The translations under genes and the position numbers were made by a program. From the NCBI GenBank assembly GCA_017413675.1, contig JAFPSR010000071.1, positions 1 through 25,115 of the forward strand: a DNA stretch of 25,115 bases. The letters run 5' to 3'. Each line of letters begins with the position of its first letter. The stretch's first letter is position 1. Source of the DNA: Clostridia bacterium (GTDB lineage Bacteria > Bacillota_A > Clostridia > Christensenellales > UBA1750). Shown piece after piece: positions 1 through 9,300 of the stretch. Below the pieces are notes generated by a model. It was not told the origin of the DNA. It did no database searches and was given only the letters and a program-made list of their open reading frames with translations.

Positions 1-380
1 CGGTCCAGGTCCACCTTGACACGGATGCTCGCGCCCTCCCCCTTCACAGTCACCGTATATCCGAACGCAAAGTCCGGAAAAATCATGGGGTTGAAGCCTT
101 TCAGATGGCCGTCCATATCCGGATAGCTCAGCTTCGTGGTGATGGTATTGTTCCCGGCATCAAGCTTCCGCTCCCCCTGTTTGGGGACAGGCTGCCACTG
201 GCCCGGTGTCTGTTCGAACCGGATATCGCCATTGGTCGCAACCCGGTTCCCGTGCATGATGATGCTGACCCCGGACTGATGTCCCACCGGATAGATATCA
301 TCAAACGCCATGACATCCACACCGTTATCCTGGAAATAGCCGGTCTCCATATTCAGCCGGAATCCTTTTCTGAGCTTCAT
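1..380 (-). CDS. Probable glycoside hydrolase, N-terminal part (GH9-like guess), truncated by window edge
   Basis: The frame runs on the minus strand from an ATG at 380-378 to the left edge without a stop, giving the first 126 residues. The protein starts MKLRKGFRLNMETGYFQDNG and continues with a beta-rich stretch containing GHQSGVSIIMHGNRVATNGDIRF, GQWQPVPKQ and HLKGFNPMIFPDFAFGYTV. There is no signal peptide. A purine-rich ribosome site (GGAAAGG, 382-389) precedes the ATG and a good promoter lies upstream at 450-478. I associate this N-terminal beta-sandwich with clostridial proteins annotated as family 9 glycoside hydrolases, but the catalytic part is outside the window, so the family is a recollection and not a demonstration. 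It is transcribed divergently from the GH4 gene, which fits a sugar-degradation locus. Confidence 0.6.
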   Translation of the reverse strand, partial: MKLRKGFRLNMETGYFQDNGVDVMAFDDIYPVGHQSGVSIIMHGNRVATNGDIRFEQTPGQWQPVPKQGERKLDAGNNTITTKLSYPDMDGHLKGFNPMIFPDFAFGYTVTVKGEGASIRVKVDLD

Positions 381-449
381 AACCTTTCCTTTCCGCCAAC
401 CCTGGCTGTGGGTATTTGTATTCTTTTGATAGACATTTTCTGTGTTTTC

Positions 450-478
450 AGTGTAGCATATCGTGCCAGGTTCATCAA
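450..478 (-). promoter_or_regulatory. Sigma-A-type promoter for the leftward glycoside hydrolase gene
   Basis: On the minus strand, TTGATG (473-478) is separated by 17 bases from TACACT (450-455), and a TG one base upstream of the -10 box gives an extended -10 (TGCTACACT). It lies about 70 bases upstream of the ATG at 380. It was found by eye only. Confidence 0.55.
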
Positions 479-578
479 TCAACTCCCCCTTCCTCGGTAC
501 AGGTTTCGGATCCCGGAACGTGCAGTACCCGACATGCAGATTCCCCGGCAGGACATTTTTGTTTTCCAGGAATCGGGA

Positions 579-607
579 TTGTAGTTTCTCTCCCGGATGA
601 ATATAAT
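579..607 (+). promoter_or_regulatory. Promoter for the GH4 gene
   Basis: A perfect TATAAT at 602-607 has a weak -35 candidate TTGTAG at 579-584 with 17-base spacing. It sits about 30 bases upstream of the TTG start at 639 and just before the ribosome site. The poor -35 box suggests that an activator may help, which would be normal for a sugar-inducible gene, but no operator could be identified with confidence. Confidence 0.55.
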
Positions 608-638
608 AAAATCATAATCAAATAAGGGGGGCATCGTT

Positions 639-1949
639 TTGTCAAAGATTACCTTTATCGGCGCTGGCAGTGTCCAGTTTACTACAGCGGTTCTTAAAGA
701 TCTCACCACCTACCCTGCTTTGGATCAGGCAGAAATCTGCCTGATGGACATCAATGAATACCGTCTGAAGCGGATTTCGGAATGCGTGGAGAAAATCCGC
801 CGGGAGACAGGTTCCTCCATCACCGTCACTTCCACGACCAACCGGGAAGAAGCCCTGGCTGGAGCGGATGCCGTTATCTGCACGGTCTTCAACGGGGATG
901 TGGACATCTGGCAGTATGAGATCGAAATCCCCAAAAAATACGGGGTGGATATCAATGTCGGCGACACGCGGAGCGTTTCAGGCATTTTCCGTGCCCTGCG
1001 CAATATCCCATTGATGCTGGATATCTGCCGGGATATGGAACGCATCTGCCCGAACGCATTCATGCTGAACTATACCAACCCCATGTCCATGCTCTGCAAG
1101 GCCATGCAAACCTACACATCCACGGATGTTACCGGTCTTTGCCACAGTGTCCAGGGCACCCACCAGATGCTGTCCCAGTGGGCTGGATTTGATCCCAAAG
1201 ATGTTGCCTATACCTGTATCGGCATCAACCATATGGCTTTCTTCATCGAACTGAATGCGCATGGGACAGACCTATATCCGATCCTCCGGAAGAAAATAGA
1301 GGATCCGGAATTCTATAATAAAGAAAAGGTCCGCAATGAGATCTTCAAGACGTTCGGCTACTACGTCACGGAATCCAGCGGTCATAATTCGGAATATACG
1401 CCCTGGTTCCGCAAGCGGCCCGACCTGATCCGCAAATACTGCGATCCGACCGGTTCCAACTGGAACCCCGGCGAATATGCCTATTCGCTGAACCTTAGGC
1501 GGGATCCGAAACGGTTTGACAAACAGGTTGACGAATTCATGGCAACCCCGGTCAACCCAAACCGCGGCAAGGAGTATGCTGCCTGCATTCTGAATGCCCG
1601 GATCGGAGATGGGACCCCCTTTGATTTCAACGGAAACCTTCCTAACCAGGGCACAATCGAAAACCTTCCGTTCGACTGTTGTGCCGAAATCCCCGTGACA
1701 GCCACTCCCAACGGCTATATCCGCCGGTTCCGGGGCAAACTCCCCTCCGGTGTTTCCACCATGGTGGCCTATACAGCCGGCATCGAGAACCTGCTTGTAG
1801 AAGCCTGGGAGCATCGCTCCAAGCAGCAGGTCATCCAGGCTGTTTCCCTGGATCCGCTTTGCAGTGCCGTACTCAGCCTCCAGGAAATTCGTGAAATGTG
1901 TGAAGAACTGTTCGCTGTCAACAAGGATTATCTCGGAGATTTCACTTGA
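639..1949 (+). CDS. melA: GH4 family alpha-galactosidase (MelA-like)
   Basis: This 436-residue protein is a family 4 glycosidase, an enzyme class that uses NAD+ and Mn2+ in an oxidation-elimination mechanism; it should act in the cytoplasm on alpha-galactosides such as melibiose. The N-terminus has a Rossmann nucleotide-binding start (ITFIGAGSVQF, residues 4-14), then NYTNPM (144-149), the metal-binding GLCHSVQ block with Cys168 and His169, and GINHMAF with His198. The C-terminal half matches the MelA pattern (a CCAEIPV block, then DPLCSAVL). The start is TTG at 639, preceded by AAGGGGGGC at 624-632; no better start is available. The gene appears monocistronic, with its own promoter and terminator. 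LplD-type galacturonidases are close relatives, so the substrate is less certain than the family. Confidence 0.85.
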   Translation: MSKITFIGAGSVQFTTAVLKDLTTYPALDQAEICLMDINEYRLKRISECVEKIRRETGSSITVTSTTNREEALAGADAVICTVFNGDVDIWQYEIEIPKKYGVDINVGDTRSVSGIFRALRNIPLMLDICRDMERICPNAFMLNYTNPMSMLCKAMQTYTSTDVTGLCHSVQGTHQMLSQWAGFDPKDVAYTCIGINHMAFFIELNAHGTDLYPILRKKIEDPEFYNKEKVRNEIFKTFGYYVTESSGHNSEYTPWFRKRPDLIRKYCDPTGSNWNPGEYAYSLNLRRDPKRFDKQVDEFMATPVNPNRGKEYAACILNARIGDGTPFDFNGNLPNQGTIENLPFDCCAEIPVTATPNGYIRRFRGKLPSGVSTMVAYTAGIENLLVEAWEHRSKQQVIQAVSLDPLCSAVLSLQEIREMCEELFAVNKDYLGDFT

Positions 1950-1975
1950 TTCTTTCCTAAATGCAAATACCGATG

Positions 1976-2000
1976 CCCCGGACCCCCGGTCCGGGGTTTT
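1976..2000 (+). terminator. Rho-independent terminator after the GH4 gene
   Basis: CCCCGGAC (1976-1983) pairs with GTCCGGGG (1989-1996) around a 5-base loop, followed by TTTT. It separates the GH4 gene from the next operon. Confidence 0.85.
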
Positions 2001-2016
2001 GCTGTAAAATCAGGAA

Positions 2017-2045
2017 TTGCAATCATTTTCCGACTCTAATACAAT
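2017..2045 (+). promoter_or_regulatory. Sigma-A-type promoter of the cellulose-synthase-like operon
   Basis: TTGCAA (2017-2022) and TACAAT (2040-2045) are separated by exactly 17 bases, directly after the GH4 terminator. Transcription would start near 2052, so the protein cannot begin at the in-frame TTG at 2017, which is part of the -35 box. Confidence 0.75.
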
Positions 2046-2085
2046 AGGAGTATCCGGATTGATTCCAGCCTGTGTAAACATCCAA

Positions 2086-2094
2086 AGGGAGGAG
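2086..2094 (+). promoter_or_regulatory. Ribosome binding site fixing the start of the PP2C gene
   Basis: AGGGAGGAG lies 9 bases before the ATG at 2104. Together with the promoter position, this selects 2104 over the upstream in-frame TTG. Confidence 0.75.
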
Positions 2095-2103
2095 CCCGCC
2101 GTT

Positions 2104-4278
2104 ATGTCCAAGAAAACCAAACGTTTCAGTATCATGCTCCAGGTTGCGATACTGTTTATTATCGGCATACTGACCACGGGCACCATTACCTATATCTCCG
2201 AACGGTTTATTTCCGATGCTTCCGTTACCAACCAGACGGAAGAGCGCACCTCCCAGATCGCAGACGAAGTCAAAAGCGTGGTCCGGGACTACCCGGCTTC
2301 CAACTGGCTTCTCCGGTACTGGTATGAGCACAGCGATGAACTGGATGTGGAATACGATGTGGAATTCAAAAGAGGGACAAAAACCGAGGAAAAATGCCGG
2401 CTGCTGCAGGAACACCAGCCATCCCTGCAGTTGGAGTATGTCCCGACGGAAGTTCTGCGGAATCTGCCCGAAGAAGATAAAAAACTGTACGCGGAAATCA
2501 CATATTCCTGGCTGATCACAAGGATCAACCACATCAAACGGATCTACGGTGTTGATTTCCTGTTCTGTGTTGTCACGGAACCTCCCTATGACAAACAGTT
2601 TTTCCTGTTCAGCGCCGCCGACGTCAATTCCGTCCGTGGGACAAATTACGAGGAAACCTATATTCTGGGAACACAGGTAGCTGTCGGAGAAGGGCAGCAG
2701 GATGCCATGCGCAATGCGCACCAGTTCAAGGATCATTTGGCAGATGCCGGAAAATACGTTGATTATTACACTTATCTGGACGGTCTTGATTCCCACGCGG
2801 TCCTGATCGGTCTTACGTACAACCTCTCCGCCATGCGATCCTCCATAAACACGCAGACCCTGAACGGATCCGTCTATGCCATCATCAACCAGATTGTCCT
2901 GTCTGTCATCTGCCTGCTGCTTCTATATTTTTTCCTGCTGCATCCCCTGCAGAAGGTCATGCAGAATATCCTGCTGTACAAGAACACCAAGGACAGCCGG
3001 ACCGTGAACGAAAACCTGGCTAAAATCCGTCCCCGCAACGAGATCGGAACTTTATCCGAAGACATTGCTGGGCTGACTACAGAAATCGACGACCATCTTG
3101 GAAGAATCGAAAACATCACAGCAGAACGGGAAAGAATCGACACGGAACTTTCGCTGGCCACCCGAATCCAGAAAGATATGCTCCCGCGTGTATTTCCGGC
3201 CTTCCCGGACCGCACGGAATTTGATATTTTCGCTTCCATGGATCCTGCCAGGGAAGTCGGCGGAGATTTCTATGATTTCTTCCTGATCGATGAAGATCAT
3301 CTTGCACTCGTGATCGCCGATGTTTCCGGGAAGGGGATCCCGGCTGCCCTGTACATGATGGCTGCCCGGATTATTCTGGCCAATAATACAATGGCCGGGA
3401 AAACCCCTGCCCAGATTCTGACGGATACCAACAAGTCCATCTGTTCCCATAACCGCGAGGAAATGTTCATCACTGTCTGGCTGGGAATCCTGGAAATCTC
3501 TTCCGGGAAACTGGTCGCTGCCAATGCCGGACACGAATATCCCATTATCCGGAAACCGGGACAGGGATATGAGCTTTTCCGCGATAAGCATGACTTTGTC
3601 GTCGGCGGCATGCCCTGGCTGAAATACCATGAGTACGAGATGGTACTGGAACCCGGTTCCCGCCTGTTCCTGTATACGGACGGACTGACAGAGGCAACGG
3701 ATGCACAGCACCGTATGTTCGGGACGGACCGGATTCTGACAACCCTGAACGAAGATGCCGAAGCAGTGCCCGAAGAAACAATCCGGTGCATGAAGGAAGC
3801 CGTGAGCGGGTTTGTCCTGGATGCCGAACAGTTTGATGACCTTACCATGCTGGCCCTCTCCTACTCCGGTTCCCCGAAAAACCGGATCACCGTGGAAGCC
3901 AGGGTGGAAAACCTGCCGCGGGTCACAGATTTCGTCAATGCACAGCTGGAAGAAATCGGCTGTTCCCCCAAGGCCAGTTTCCAGATTGATGTCGCGGTCG
4001 ATGAAATCTTCAGCAATATCGCCTACTATGCCTACGGGGAAGGAACAGGCGACGCCACAGTTACCGTGGAGAAAGAAACCGAATTTGTTTCCGTCATTTT
4101 CGAGGACAGCGGAATTCCCTATAATCCCCTGGAAAAAGGGGATCCGGACACTTCCCTGCCGGCACAGGAACGGGAAGTCGGCGGGTTGGGAATTTTCCTG
4201 GTCAAGAAAACCATGGATGATATGACGTACGAATATAAGGACGGAAAAAATGTCCTCCGGATCCGGAAACATTTGTGA
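2104..4278 (+). CDS. Membrane SpoIIE/RsbU-type PP2C phosphatase fused to an RsbW-like ATPase/kinase domain
   Basis: This 724-residue protein is a two-output signalling protein. Residues 9-30 form a first membrane segment, about 31-255 an extracytoplasmic sensor region, and about 258-280 a second membrane segment followed by a HAMP-like linker and helical region. The SpoIIE/RsbU PP2C domain spans about 350-590, with the metal-binding motifs GGDFYD (386-391), DVSGKG (406-411), DGLTE (526-530) and FDDLTM (577-582). A GHKL/HATPase domain follows at about 592-724, with an N-box around Glu634 and Asn638, DSGIPYNP (668-675) and GGLGIFLVKK (693-702), as in RsbW/SpoIIAB-type serine kinases. In known partner-switching systems such a phosphatase and kinase act on a STAS anti-anti-sigma protein; none is encoded in this window. 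The next gene starts 37 bases downstream, so it heads the operon. Confidence 0.9.
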   Translation: MSKKTKRFSIMLQVAILFIIGILTTGTITYISERFISDASVTNQTEERTSQIADEVKSVVRDYPASNWLLRYWYEHSDELDVEYDVEFKRGTKTEEKCRLLQEHQPSLQLEYVPTEVLRNLPEEDKKLYAEITYSWLITRINHIKRIYGVDFLFCVVTEPPYDKQFFLFSAADVNSVRGTNYEETYILGTQVAVGEGQQDAMRNAHQFKDHLADAGKYVDYYTYLDGLDSHAVLIGLTYNLSAMRSSINTQTLNGSVYAIINQIVLSVICLLLLYFFLLHPLQKVMQNILLYKNTKDSRTVNENLAKIRPRNEIGTLSEDIAGLTTEIDDHLGRIENITAERERIDTELSLATRIQKDMLPRVFPAFPDRTEFDIFASMDPAREVGGDFYDFFLIDEDHLALVIADVSGKGIPAALYMMAARIILANNTMAGKTPAQILTDTNKSICSHNREEMFITVWLGILEISSGKLVAANAGHEYPIIRKPGQGYELFRDKHDFVVGGMPWLKYHEYEMVLEPGSRLFLYTDGLTEATDAQHRMFGTDRILTTLNEDAEAVPEETIRCMKEAVSGFVLDAEQFDDLTMLALSYSGSPKNRITVEARVENLPRVTDFVNAQLEEIGCSPKASFQIDVAVDEIFSNIAYYAYGEGTGDATVTVEKETEFVSVIFEDSGIPYNPLEKGDPDTSLPAQEREVGGLGIFLVKKTMDDMTYEYKDGKNVLRIRKHL

Positions 4279-4315
4279 TTCCCAGACGGAATGCCACCTG
4301 ACAGGGAGGATATGT

Positions 4316-5524
4316 ATGTACAGAATCAGAAAAGCCATCCTATGGGCGGCCCTTTGCTCACTTCTTTTCACCCTGCCCTCATGCCGGACCGCCCCGAAAG
4401 ATGACCCCGGCCTTCCGAAACTGGAGGGTTACGCCATCGAGCATGAAATGGAGTTCGGCGGTGTCTATATCAAGATCACGATCGATGATTTCAATGCATT
4501 GGGATTCCGATACGGGGACAGCGTGGACGTTGCCTTCTCAAACGGGTACGTCCTTGAAGATATCCCGTACTACAACGGGTACTACGTGGATGCCGGATAC
4601 CCTCTGCTGATTGCCTATCCAGGATATGACTACATCAAAGCCGCCGTCAATTACGGGGATGATCTGTGGGAGACAGGCGATCTGTATACCCCGTCCGGGG
4701 ACAGTCCGAAAGAAGAACCGGAGGACAGCCTTTGGCTGAAAGCCGGACTGGAGGAGCATGTTACGGCTTCCGTTACCCTGCGCGAAAAGGGCAAATATGC
4801 CGACATTCAGGAGGCACGGGATATCCACTATTCCGATGAACGCAGCAAGTATCCCAGTGATGTCGTGTTTGCCAACTTCCGCTGTATCCATATGGGGAAA
4901 ATCCGTGACAATGTCCTGTTCCGTTCCGCTTCCCCCTGCGACAACCAGCATAAGAGGGCTCCTTTTGTGGATTCCCTGATCGCTGAAAAAAAGGTCAATT
5001 GTATCCTGAACCTGGCGGACAATGAAAACAAAATCCAGGGGTACATTGAAAAGAGCGACTTCCAATCCCCGTATTTCCTCTCCCTGTACCAGGATGGCAA
5101 AGTGATCCCGCTTGCCATGAATATGAACTATTACTCCGCGGACTTTACAGAAAAAATTGCCAAGGGATTGATTGCCATGTCCGAAACGGAAGGACCGTAC
5201 CTGATCCACTGCACAGAAGGGAAAGACCGGACAGGCTTTATCTGCATGTTGGTGGAAGCCCTGTGCGGAGCCGGATACCAGGAAATCGTAGACGATTATA
5301 TGCTGACCTATGACAACTATTATAAGATCAACGAAAAATCGGAACCGGCGAAATACCGGACCATCCTGGAGAAAAACCTTCTGGATATGATGAAAGTAGT
5401 AGTCGGGAATGACAGTATTGATCTGGAAACTGCCGACCTGTCCGTGTATGCCAGGGAGTTCCTGAAGAAGGCCGGTATGAGCGACCAGCAGGTCGACCGG
5501 TTCCTGATGAGACTCTGCAGCTGA
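4316..5524 (+). CDS. Secreted lipoprotein with tyrosine/dual-specificity phosphatase domain
   Basis: This 402-residue protein has a lipoprotein signal peptide: a basic start, a hydrophobic run at residues 8-20 and the lipobox LPSC with Cys23. It should therefore be anchored on the outer face of the membrane. Residues about 40-160 form a beta-rich domain (EHEMEFGGVYIKITIDDFNA and onward) that resembles the SAM hydroxide adenosyltransferase-like module often attached to such phosphatases; this is a recollection. The phosphatase domain follows, with LFRSASPCDN (201-210), LNLADNENKI (231-240) and the P-loop HCTEGKDRTG (298-307), where Cys299 is the nucleophile and Arg305 binds phosphate. The GKDRT form also occurs in enzymes acting on phosphoinositides, so the substrate is open. 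The start at 4316 follows AGGGAGGA (4303-4310); a second ATG at 4312 is out of frame. Confidence 0.85.
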   Translation: MYRIRKAILWAALCSLLFTLPSCRTAPKDDPGLPKLEGYAIEHEMEFGGVYIKITIDDFNALGFRYGDSVDVAFSNGYVLEDIPYYNGYYVDAGYPLLIAYPGYDYIKAAVNYGDDLWETGDLYTPSGDSPKEEPEDSLWLKAGLEEHVTASVTLREKGKYADIQEARDIHYSDERSKYPSDVVFANFRCIHMGKIRDNVLFRSASPCDNQHKRAPFVDSLIAEKKVNCILNLADNENKIQGYIEKSDFQSPYFLSLYQDGKVIPLAMNMNYYSADFTEKIAKGLIAMSETEGPYLIHCTEGKDRTGFICMLVEALCGAGYQEIVDDYMLTYDNYYKINEKSEPAKYRTILEKNLLDMMKVVVGNDSIDLETADLSVYAREFLKKAGMSDQQVDRFLMRLCS

Positions 5525-5543
5525 TTTCTGAGGGTGATTGACC

Positions 5544-6245
5544 ATGCAAACTACTCGCTCGGCGAAAAAAACCTGTTATACGGAAATTGCCTATCTTCTA
5601 GGCGTTCTGTTTCTGGCATTCGGGGCGGCCTGTATGACCCATGCCGACCTTGGGCTTTCCATGATCGTGGCTCCGGCTTATGTAATTCATCGGAAGGTGT
5701 CCCAGTTCCTTCCGTTTTTCACATTCGGGATGGCTGAGTATGCCCTGCAGGCCGTGCTGATCCTGGTCCTTTCTCTGGTACTGCGCCGGTTCAAGATCAG
5801 TTACCTGTTTTCCTTTGTTACTGCCGTTCTCTACGGGTTCTGTCTGGATTTCATGCTGTGGATTGTCAACCGGATCCCCGTCAGCGGACTGCCGATGCAG
5901 CTTGTTTTCTTCGCGGTCGGATTTGTATTCTGTACCACCGGTGTCGCCTTTATGTTTCATACCTATATTTCTCCCGAAGCTTACGAACTCGTAGTCAAGG
6001 AGATTGCCACCGCATTCCACAAGGACATCAACCGGGTCAAGATCGTGTACGATATTTCCAGCTGCCTTGCGGCTATCCTTTTATCGTTTCTTTTCTTCGG
6101 CTTCGGACATTTTGAAGGGATCAAGTACGGCACCATTGTCTCCGCACTGCTCAACGGGTGGCTGATCGGAAGGATCAGTGTCCTTCTGGAATCCCGCTTC
6201 GTCTTCCGGGATGCGCTGAAACTCAAACCTCTTTTCGAAAAGTAA
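5544..6245 (+). CDS. YczE/YitT-type integral membrane protein (DUF6198-like)
   Basis: This 233-residue, strongly hydrophobic protein has about six membrane segments (roughly 14-32, 63-81, 86-108, 117-138, 170-187 and 194-215). The early motif AACMTHADLGLSMIVAPAYV is the part that recalls the YczE/YyaS/YitT group, whose function is largely unknown. The ATG at 5544 is chosen because GAGGG (5530-5534) is well spaced from it; the in-frame TTG at 5538 lies too close to that site. It sits 19 bases after the phosphatase gene and 67 bases before the fused cellulose-synthase-like gene, so it is probably co-transcribed with them. A transport or accessory role in the polysaccharide pathway is possible only by association. 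Confidence 0.75.
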   Translation: MQTTRSAKKTCYTEIAYLLGVLFLAFGAACMTHADLGLSMIVAPAYVIHRKVSQFLPFFTFGMAEYALQAVLILVLSLVLRRFKISYLFSFVTAVLYGFCLDFMLWIVNRIPVSGLPMQLVFFAVGFVFCTTGVAFMFHTYISPEAYELVVKEIATAFHKDINRVKIVYDISSCLAAILLSFLFFGFGHFEGIKYGTIVSALLNGWLIGRISVLLESRFVFRDALKLKPLFEK

Positions 6246-6312
6246 CCTTGGTTTTCTCTGAAAGTCAAAGGAAACAAATCCCTTTTCGTTTTATTCTTTC
6301 CAGGAAGGAATC

Positions 6313-9300
6313 ATGCACATGGATAAACCTGTATTCAGAATTGTCGTCTGTCTGCTCGTATGCTGCCTTCTTCTTGCCTTTCCGGGCACCGCTCTTGCCG
6401 ATACCCCGGAGCATCCGGATTTGAAAATTGCCCGGCCTTCCGCGGACGGTCAGCTTTATGTCCGGGGCACTTCCCTCTCCAACGCGAACGGGGATCCTGT
6501 CCTTCTGCAGGGAGTCAGTACCCACGGTCTGACCTGGTATCCGGATTATGTCAATGAGTCCCTGTTCCGGGACATCTCAGAGAACTGGGATGTCAACCTG
6601 GTTCGTCTTGCCATGTACTCGGAGGATTACCGGATCCGGCCCCGGGAAAATCTGGAAATCCTGCACCGCGGTATCGAAGCGGCCCTGCAGGCCGACATGT
6701 ATATCCTGGTCGACTGGCATATTCTGGACGATTACAATCCGAAACAGAACATGGAAGAAGCCAAATCCTTCTTTGATTCCATTGCCCGGGAATATGCCGG
6801 GGTTCCCAATCTCCTGTATGAAATCTGCAACGAACCCAACCAGGATACCGGATGGGAGGATATCTATGACTATTCCAACGTCATCATCCCGATCATCTGC
6901 AAGCACAGCCCGGATGCCGTCATCGTCGTAGGCACCCCGGAATACGACCAGGACCTGGTCCATCCGATGGAAAAACCTCTGGATGACGCGAACACCCTGT
7001 ATTCTTTCCATTTCTACACGGCATCCCATCATGACGACATGATGGACAAACTGGACCGCGCCATCCAGGGCGGGCTCCCCGTATTCATCAGTGAATGCGG
7101 AATTACCGAAGCGGACGGCAACGGCAATACAGACTATGAATATGCCGTTAAGTGGTTCCGGTATCTGCATGAGCACAATATCAGCTTTGTAGTGTGGAAT
7201 CTCTCCAACAAGCGGGAGACTTCCTCCTTTATCAAGGCCAGTTCCGGCGCCTATCTTTCCCTTTCGGACGGGGATCTGACCGATACCGGCAAGTGGATCC
7301 GGGATTTGATGCGCGGTGTGGATCCTGCCGACATTCCTCAGGGCGGGATCGTTCAGAAATATGCATGGTATGACTATCTTGTCATGCAGATCCGTGCGCT
7401 GGGACGCGGCGGTCTTTCCTCCATACAGAACTGGGTCTGGATGGCTTTGGGATGCTTCGGAGCCATTCTGCTGCTTATTCTATTCCGCCTTTTGTCTGCC
7501 GCCGTCAATAAACGCCGCGTCAGAACCTACGATGATGTTGTGCGCCTCTACGGGGACAGTTCCTCCGCCGGTGGTTCACGCTACAAGGGAAAACAGGTCC
7601 TGATTTACCTGTTGATGTTTGTTTCCCTTCTTTACCTGTGCTGGCGGGTCCTCTACTCTGTCAACACCAAGTCCGGCCCCCTCCCCGTCATCTGCAACAT
7701 CCTCCTGTTGGTTGTGGAAATCGTCGGTTTCCTGGAATCCGGCATCCATTATTCGAACATGCTCCATCTCGGGAAACATCCCCTGCCCAAGATCGGGAAG
7801 GATGAATATCCCGATGTGGATATTTTCATTGCTACTTATAACGAGCCGGAGGAACTCCTCCGAAAAACCATCAATGCCTGTACCCATCTGAAATATCCCG
7901 ATAAAAACAAGGTACATATCTGGGTCTGTGACGATAACCGGCGAAGCAGCATGCGTGCCCTGGCTGAGTCCATGCATGTCGGCTATTTCGACCGTCCCGA
8001 CAACCAGGGGGCAAAAGCGGGAAACCTGAACCACGCAATGGGTCTGACCCGGTCTCCGTATATCGTAACCCTGGATGCAGACATGATCGTTCGCAGTGAT
8101 TTCCTGCTCAAAACAATCCCGTATTTTGTCTATGTGGAAAAGCTTTGTGCCGATCTGCCGGAAGAGAAGAAAAAACATCTGGGACTCCTGCAGACGCCGC
8201 AGTGTTTCTATGACCCGGATGTTTTCCAGTATGCCCTGTATTCCGAAAAGAACATTCCCAACGAACAGGATTTCTTCTACCGCACGATTGAGGTCGGCAA
8301 AACTTCCACTAACAGTGTCATTTACGGCGGTTCCAATACTGTTCTGTCCCGGAAGGCTATCGAAGCAATCGGCGGGTTCTTTACAGAATCCATTACCGAG
8401 GACTTTGCTACCGGCCTGCTGATCGAATCTGCCGGTTTCCTTTCCCTGGGCCTCGATGAGCCCCTGGCCAGCGGGAAAACCCCGGATTCCTTCAAGGACC
8501 ACATCAAACAGCGTACCCGCTGGGGACGCGGGGTTATCAATACTGCCAGGCGTGTACACCTTCTGCGCCGGAGGGATCTGTATCCAGAGCAGAAACTCAG
8601 TTATATCAGTTCCGTAGCTTACTGGTATTCCCCGATCAAGAACCTGATTTACATACTGTCCCCTCTGTTCTTTGCCGCTTTCCTGATCCCTGTTTTCCGC
8701 TGCAACTGGCTGGAACTCCTTGTGTTCTGGCTCCCGATGTTTATCCTGCAGGATGTTTGCCTGCGCGTGGTCGGCAGCAATTCCGTTTCCCTGAAATGGA
8801 GCAATATCTATGAGCTGAGCGTGATGCCTTTCCTCCTGGGGCCGATCCTGAAGGAGACCTGCGGCATCACCCTGTCCCGCTTCCAGGTTACGGACAAATC
8901 CAAGAAGCGTACGCAGAACCGCAAGGAAACCCTCCCCCTGATGATTCCGTTCCTGGTCCTGCTGGTTCTTTCCGTGTTCGGGATCATCCGCATCCTGTGC
9001 ATTTCCCGTCTGGAAAACCTGTTCGGGATGCTCATCATCCTGTTCTGGCTGTTCCGGAATCTTTACAGTATCATTATGACCCTGTTCCTGATCAACGGCA
9101 GGGACAGCAGCGAAGAAGAAGATTCCGCCAAAGTTCAAGCCGGGGAGTTCGCTTCCCTGTACCGTGAAGCCGACGGGAAAGAATACAGCGGGATCACCAC
9201 CCTGATGACGGAAAGATCCCTCCGCCTGTTCCTGGACGAATCCGAGAACATACGAACCGGCGACCTGGCCCGGATTACGATTGACACGGACCAGTATCAC

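Noticed and set aside
105..584. Plus-strand open frame of 159 codons at the left end
   Set aside because: It is opposite the start of the minus-strand hydrolase and runs through its promoter; there is no ribosome site and no family resemblance.
2017..2103. N-terminal extension of the PP2C protein from a TTG at 2017
   Set aside because: The TTG is part of a good -35 box, and the ATG at 2104 has a strong ribosome site and leads directly into the membrane segment.
3052..4371. Antisense open frame of 439 codons opposite the PP2C gene
   Set aside because: It mirrors the coding strand of a well-supported domain pair and has low-complexity His/Phe/Gly composition without motifs.
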